Below, piece by piece: positions 5,549 through 6,665 of a DNA stretch of 6,665 bases. The stretch covers positions 1 through 6,665 of the forward strand of contig QHWL01000136.1 of the NCBI GenBank assembly GCA_003222555.1. Reading direction: 5' to 3'. The notes under the pieces are model-generated. The model was not told the origin of the DNA, did not search any database, and saw only the letters and a program-made list of their open reading frames with translations. How positions within the stretch are numbered: position 1 is the stretch's first letter; each line of letters opens with the position of its first letter. A program made the position numbers and the translations under genes. The stretch comes from Acidobacteriota bacterium. GTDB taxonomy: Bacteria; Acidobacteriota; Vicinamibacteria; Vicinamibacterales; CAVVIG01.

Positions 5549-6463
5549 CTACACGTACAACGTTCCTTCTCCCGCGAGCACCGATTCTCCGCCAACCCGG
5601 ACGCCCGAGATGTCGCCGCGGTCGAGGTCGATCGAAATATGCACGTAGCTGGGGCGGCCCATTTTCACCCCTTGCAGGCTCAGAATCGATCCCGCCCTCG
5701 CCGCCGGCACAACCTTGTGCCGGATCAGGTAGCAGCCGAGCGGACCGCTCGCGCTGCCGGTGGCCGCGTCCTCGGCGACGCCAAGTGCGGGCGCGAACAT
5801 CCGACTATACACGTCCGCTTTGTCGGCACCGCGGTCGCGCGAAAACAGAAACACGCCTTGCGCCTCGACTTTGGCAGCGCGGATCAGCTGGTCGAATGCG
5901 TCGCGATTTCCTACAGCGCTGTCGACTGCATGACGCGTGACGAGCGGGACAAAGAGAAACGGCACGCCGCTCGACACCACCTGCACCGGCAGTCCGGTGC
6001 CGGCCACCGCCGCTTCAGACAGGCCCACCGCCGCAGCCGCGCCTGCGGGGTTCGCAATCGGTTCCGAGAACGTCGGATTGGGCTGCGTCATCCACGCGAA
6101 GGACAAATCCTTGTCCTTCCACGTCAGCGACACCGGCACCGGGCCAATCCCGAGGCCGAACACGAAGCGTTGGCAGCCGGGCTCGATGACGCCTGCACGC
6201 GCGAGCGCGAACGCGCTGCCGATGGTCGGGTGCCCCGCGATGGGCAGCTCATCGGCCGGCGTGAAAATCCGCATCCGGACGTCAGTGTTGGTGTGCTCGG
6301 GTGGCAGCACGAAGGTGGTTTCCGAAAACGCCATCTCTCTCGCAATCGCCTGCATGGTCTCGCGCGACAACCCGCGGCCGTCGAGGACCACGGCGAGCTG
6401 GTTGCCGCCGAACACGTGATCGGTAAAGACGTCCAGGTGAAGGTAACGGTACGATCTTGGCAT
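5549..6463 (-). CDS. PhzF-family isomerase-like protein
   Basis: This is a 304-residue member of the PhzF/YddE family (PF02567), which has a diaminopimelate-epimerase-like fold of two similar halves. PhzF itself isomerises trans-2,3-dihydro-3-hydroxyanthranilate in phenazine synthesis, but most genomic homologues have no known substrate. Family marks are the N-terminal YLHLDVFTDHVFGGNQLAVV at 7-26; AFSETTFV at 45-52, with E48 at the place of the catalytic Glu; FTPADELPIAGHPTIGSA at 67-84; and FAPALGVAEDAATGSASGPLGCYL at 223-246. No other phenazine genes are present, so a phenazine role is not supported. ATG at 6463 is preceded by GAGAG seven bases upstream, a weak ribosome site. It is divergent from a second cyclophilin with 77 bases between the starts, and co-directional with the exported cyclophilin downstream. 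Confidence 0.95.
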   Translation of the reverse strand: MPRSYRYLHLDVFTDHVFGGNQLAVVLDGRGLSRETMQAIAREMAFSETTFVLPPEHTNTDVRMRIFTPADELPIAGHPTIGSAFALARAGVIEPGCQRFVFGLGIGPVPVSLTWKDKDLSFAWMTQPNPTFSEPIANPAGAAAAVGLSEAAVAGTGLPVQVVSSGVPFLFVPLVTRHAVDSAVGNRDAFDQLIRAAKVEAQGVFLFSRDRGADKADVYSRMFAPALGVAEDAATGSASGPLGCYLIRHKVVPAARAGSILSLQGVKMGRPSYVHISIDLDRGDISGVRVGGESVLAGEGTLYV

Positions 6464-6540
6464 CGCGTGGCTCTCAACGCTGGCACTCAGCCCGAAGCTG
6501 ATGGGCTGGCGGTCAGAGACCTGACAGAGAGCATACCAAA
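6464..6540. promoter_or_regulatory. Divergent intergenic region between phzF and the second cyclophilin
   Basis: These 77 bases must hold start signals for both directions. Two small dyads are visible: CAGCCC at 6488-6493 with GGGCTG at 6503-6508 (9-base loop), and GTCAG at 6512-6516 with CTGAC at 6521-6525 (4-base loop). GAGAG at 6471-6475 (minus) and at 6527-6531 (plus) are weak ribosome sites. No clear -35/-10 pair is recognised. Unlike the other gaps it holds none of the low-complexity repeat families. Confidence 0.4.
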
Positions 6541-6665
6541 ATGTTGTTGGCGCATTTCACGACCAGCGAAGGCAACTTCACAATCCGCTTGTTCGACCAG
6601 GAGGCTCCCAAGACCGTGGCCAACTTTACCGGCCTCGCCGAAGGCACCAAGGAATGGACCGATCC
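6541..6665 (+). CDS. Cyclophilin-type peptidyl-prolyl isomerase, partial (N-terminus only)
   Basis: The first 41 codons are visible before the right edge cuts the gene. The sequence MLLAHFTTSEGNFTIRLF at 1-18, then APKTVANFTGLAEGTKEW at 22-39, is the typical start of a PpiB-like cyclophilin: first beta strands, then the APKTVxNF motif. No signal peptide precedes it, so a cytoplasmic location is inferred. The catalytic FHRVIxxFMxQ region would lie beyond the edge. ATG at 6541 is nine bases after GAGAG; the frame is open upstream only to a TGA at 6499, with no better start. The GTKEWTDP insertion after the first helix differs from the exported cyclophilin at 4831-5481, so the two are not recent duplicates. 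Confidence 0.9.
   Translation, partial: MLLAHFTTSEGNFTIRLFDQEAPKTVANFTGLAEGTKEWTD

Noticed and set aside
5482..5595. 38-residue N-terminal extension of the exported cyclophilin
   Set aside because: It reads through the TTGTAAA array (NLQFTIYNLQ-like) and into phzF. The ATG at 5481 has a strong GGAGG site and begins a proper signal peptide.
5549..6463. Phenazine biosynthesis cluster
   Set aside because: Only a PhzF-family gene is present; no phzA/B/D/E/G neighbours are seen, and the family is common outside phenazine pathways.

Overview
The window looks like an ordinary chromosomal segment of a GC-rich, probably Gram-negative bacterium. My best guess is Acidobacteriota (Vicinamibacteria-like). 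That guess rests on GC-rich codon use, the style of the encoded proteins, and short AT-rich or 9-bp-period repeats packed between the genes; from memory, repeats of this kind, and tails reading like ...KPDTT..., are common in that group. No 16S or other marker is present, so the assignment is inference.

Layout. At the left edge, on the minus strand and cut by the window end, is a Mug/TDG-type mismatch DNA glycosylase (about 1-349). Divergent from it is an EVE-domain (PUA-like) protein (463-876). A 336-base gene-free stretch (877-1212) follows, made almost entirely of small repeats and hairpins. Four minus-strand genes come next, given here in their order of transcription: a PhzF-family protein (6463-5549), an exported cyclophilin-type peptidyl-prolyl isomerase (5481-4831), a full-length glycogen branching enzyme GlgB (4723-2522) and a 12-helix DHA1-type MFS transporter (2406-1213). 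At the right edge, divergent from phzF, is the start of a second cyclophilin without a visible signal peptide (6541 onward, cut by the window end).

Functionally the genes form no obvious pathway. Mug and EVE are both linked by family to damaged or modified DNA bases and share one upstream region. The two cyclophilins flank phzF and would act in different compartments. GlgB stands alone without other glycogen genes in view. The four co-directional genes are separated by 67, 107 and 115 bases, and each gap holds a different repeat family, so a tight operon is not evident.

The most notable signal is non-coding. At least five short repeat types are present: a TTGTAAA 7-mer family, CACGAARRC 9-mer inverted arrays, a CTCTGCGGY 9-mer array, a purine/pyrimidine mirror-like element, and a 29-bp perfect direct repeat bracketing GC hairpins. 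A REP-like hairpin is also read in frame as the C-terminal tail of the transporter. I see no phage, IS transposase, CRISPR, tRNA or rRNA, and no convincing new defence or biosynthetic system.
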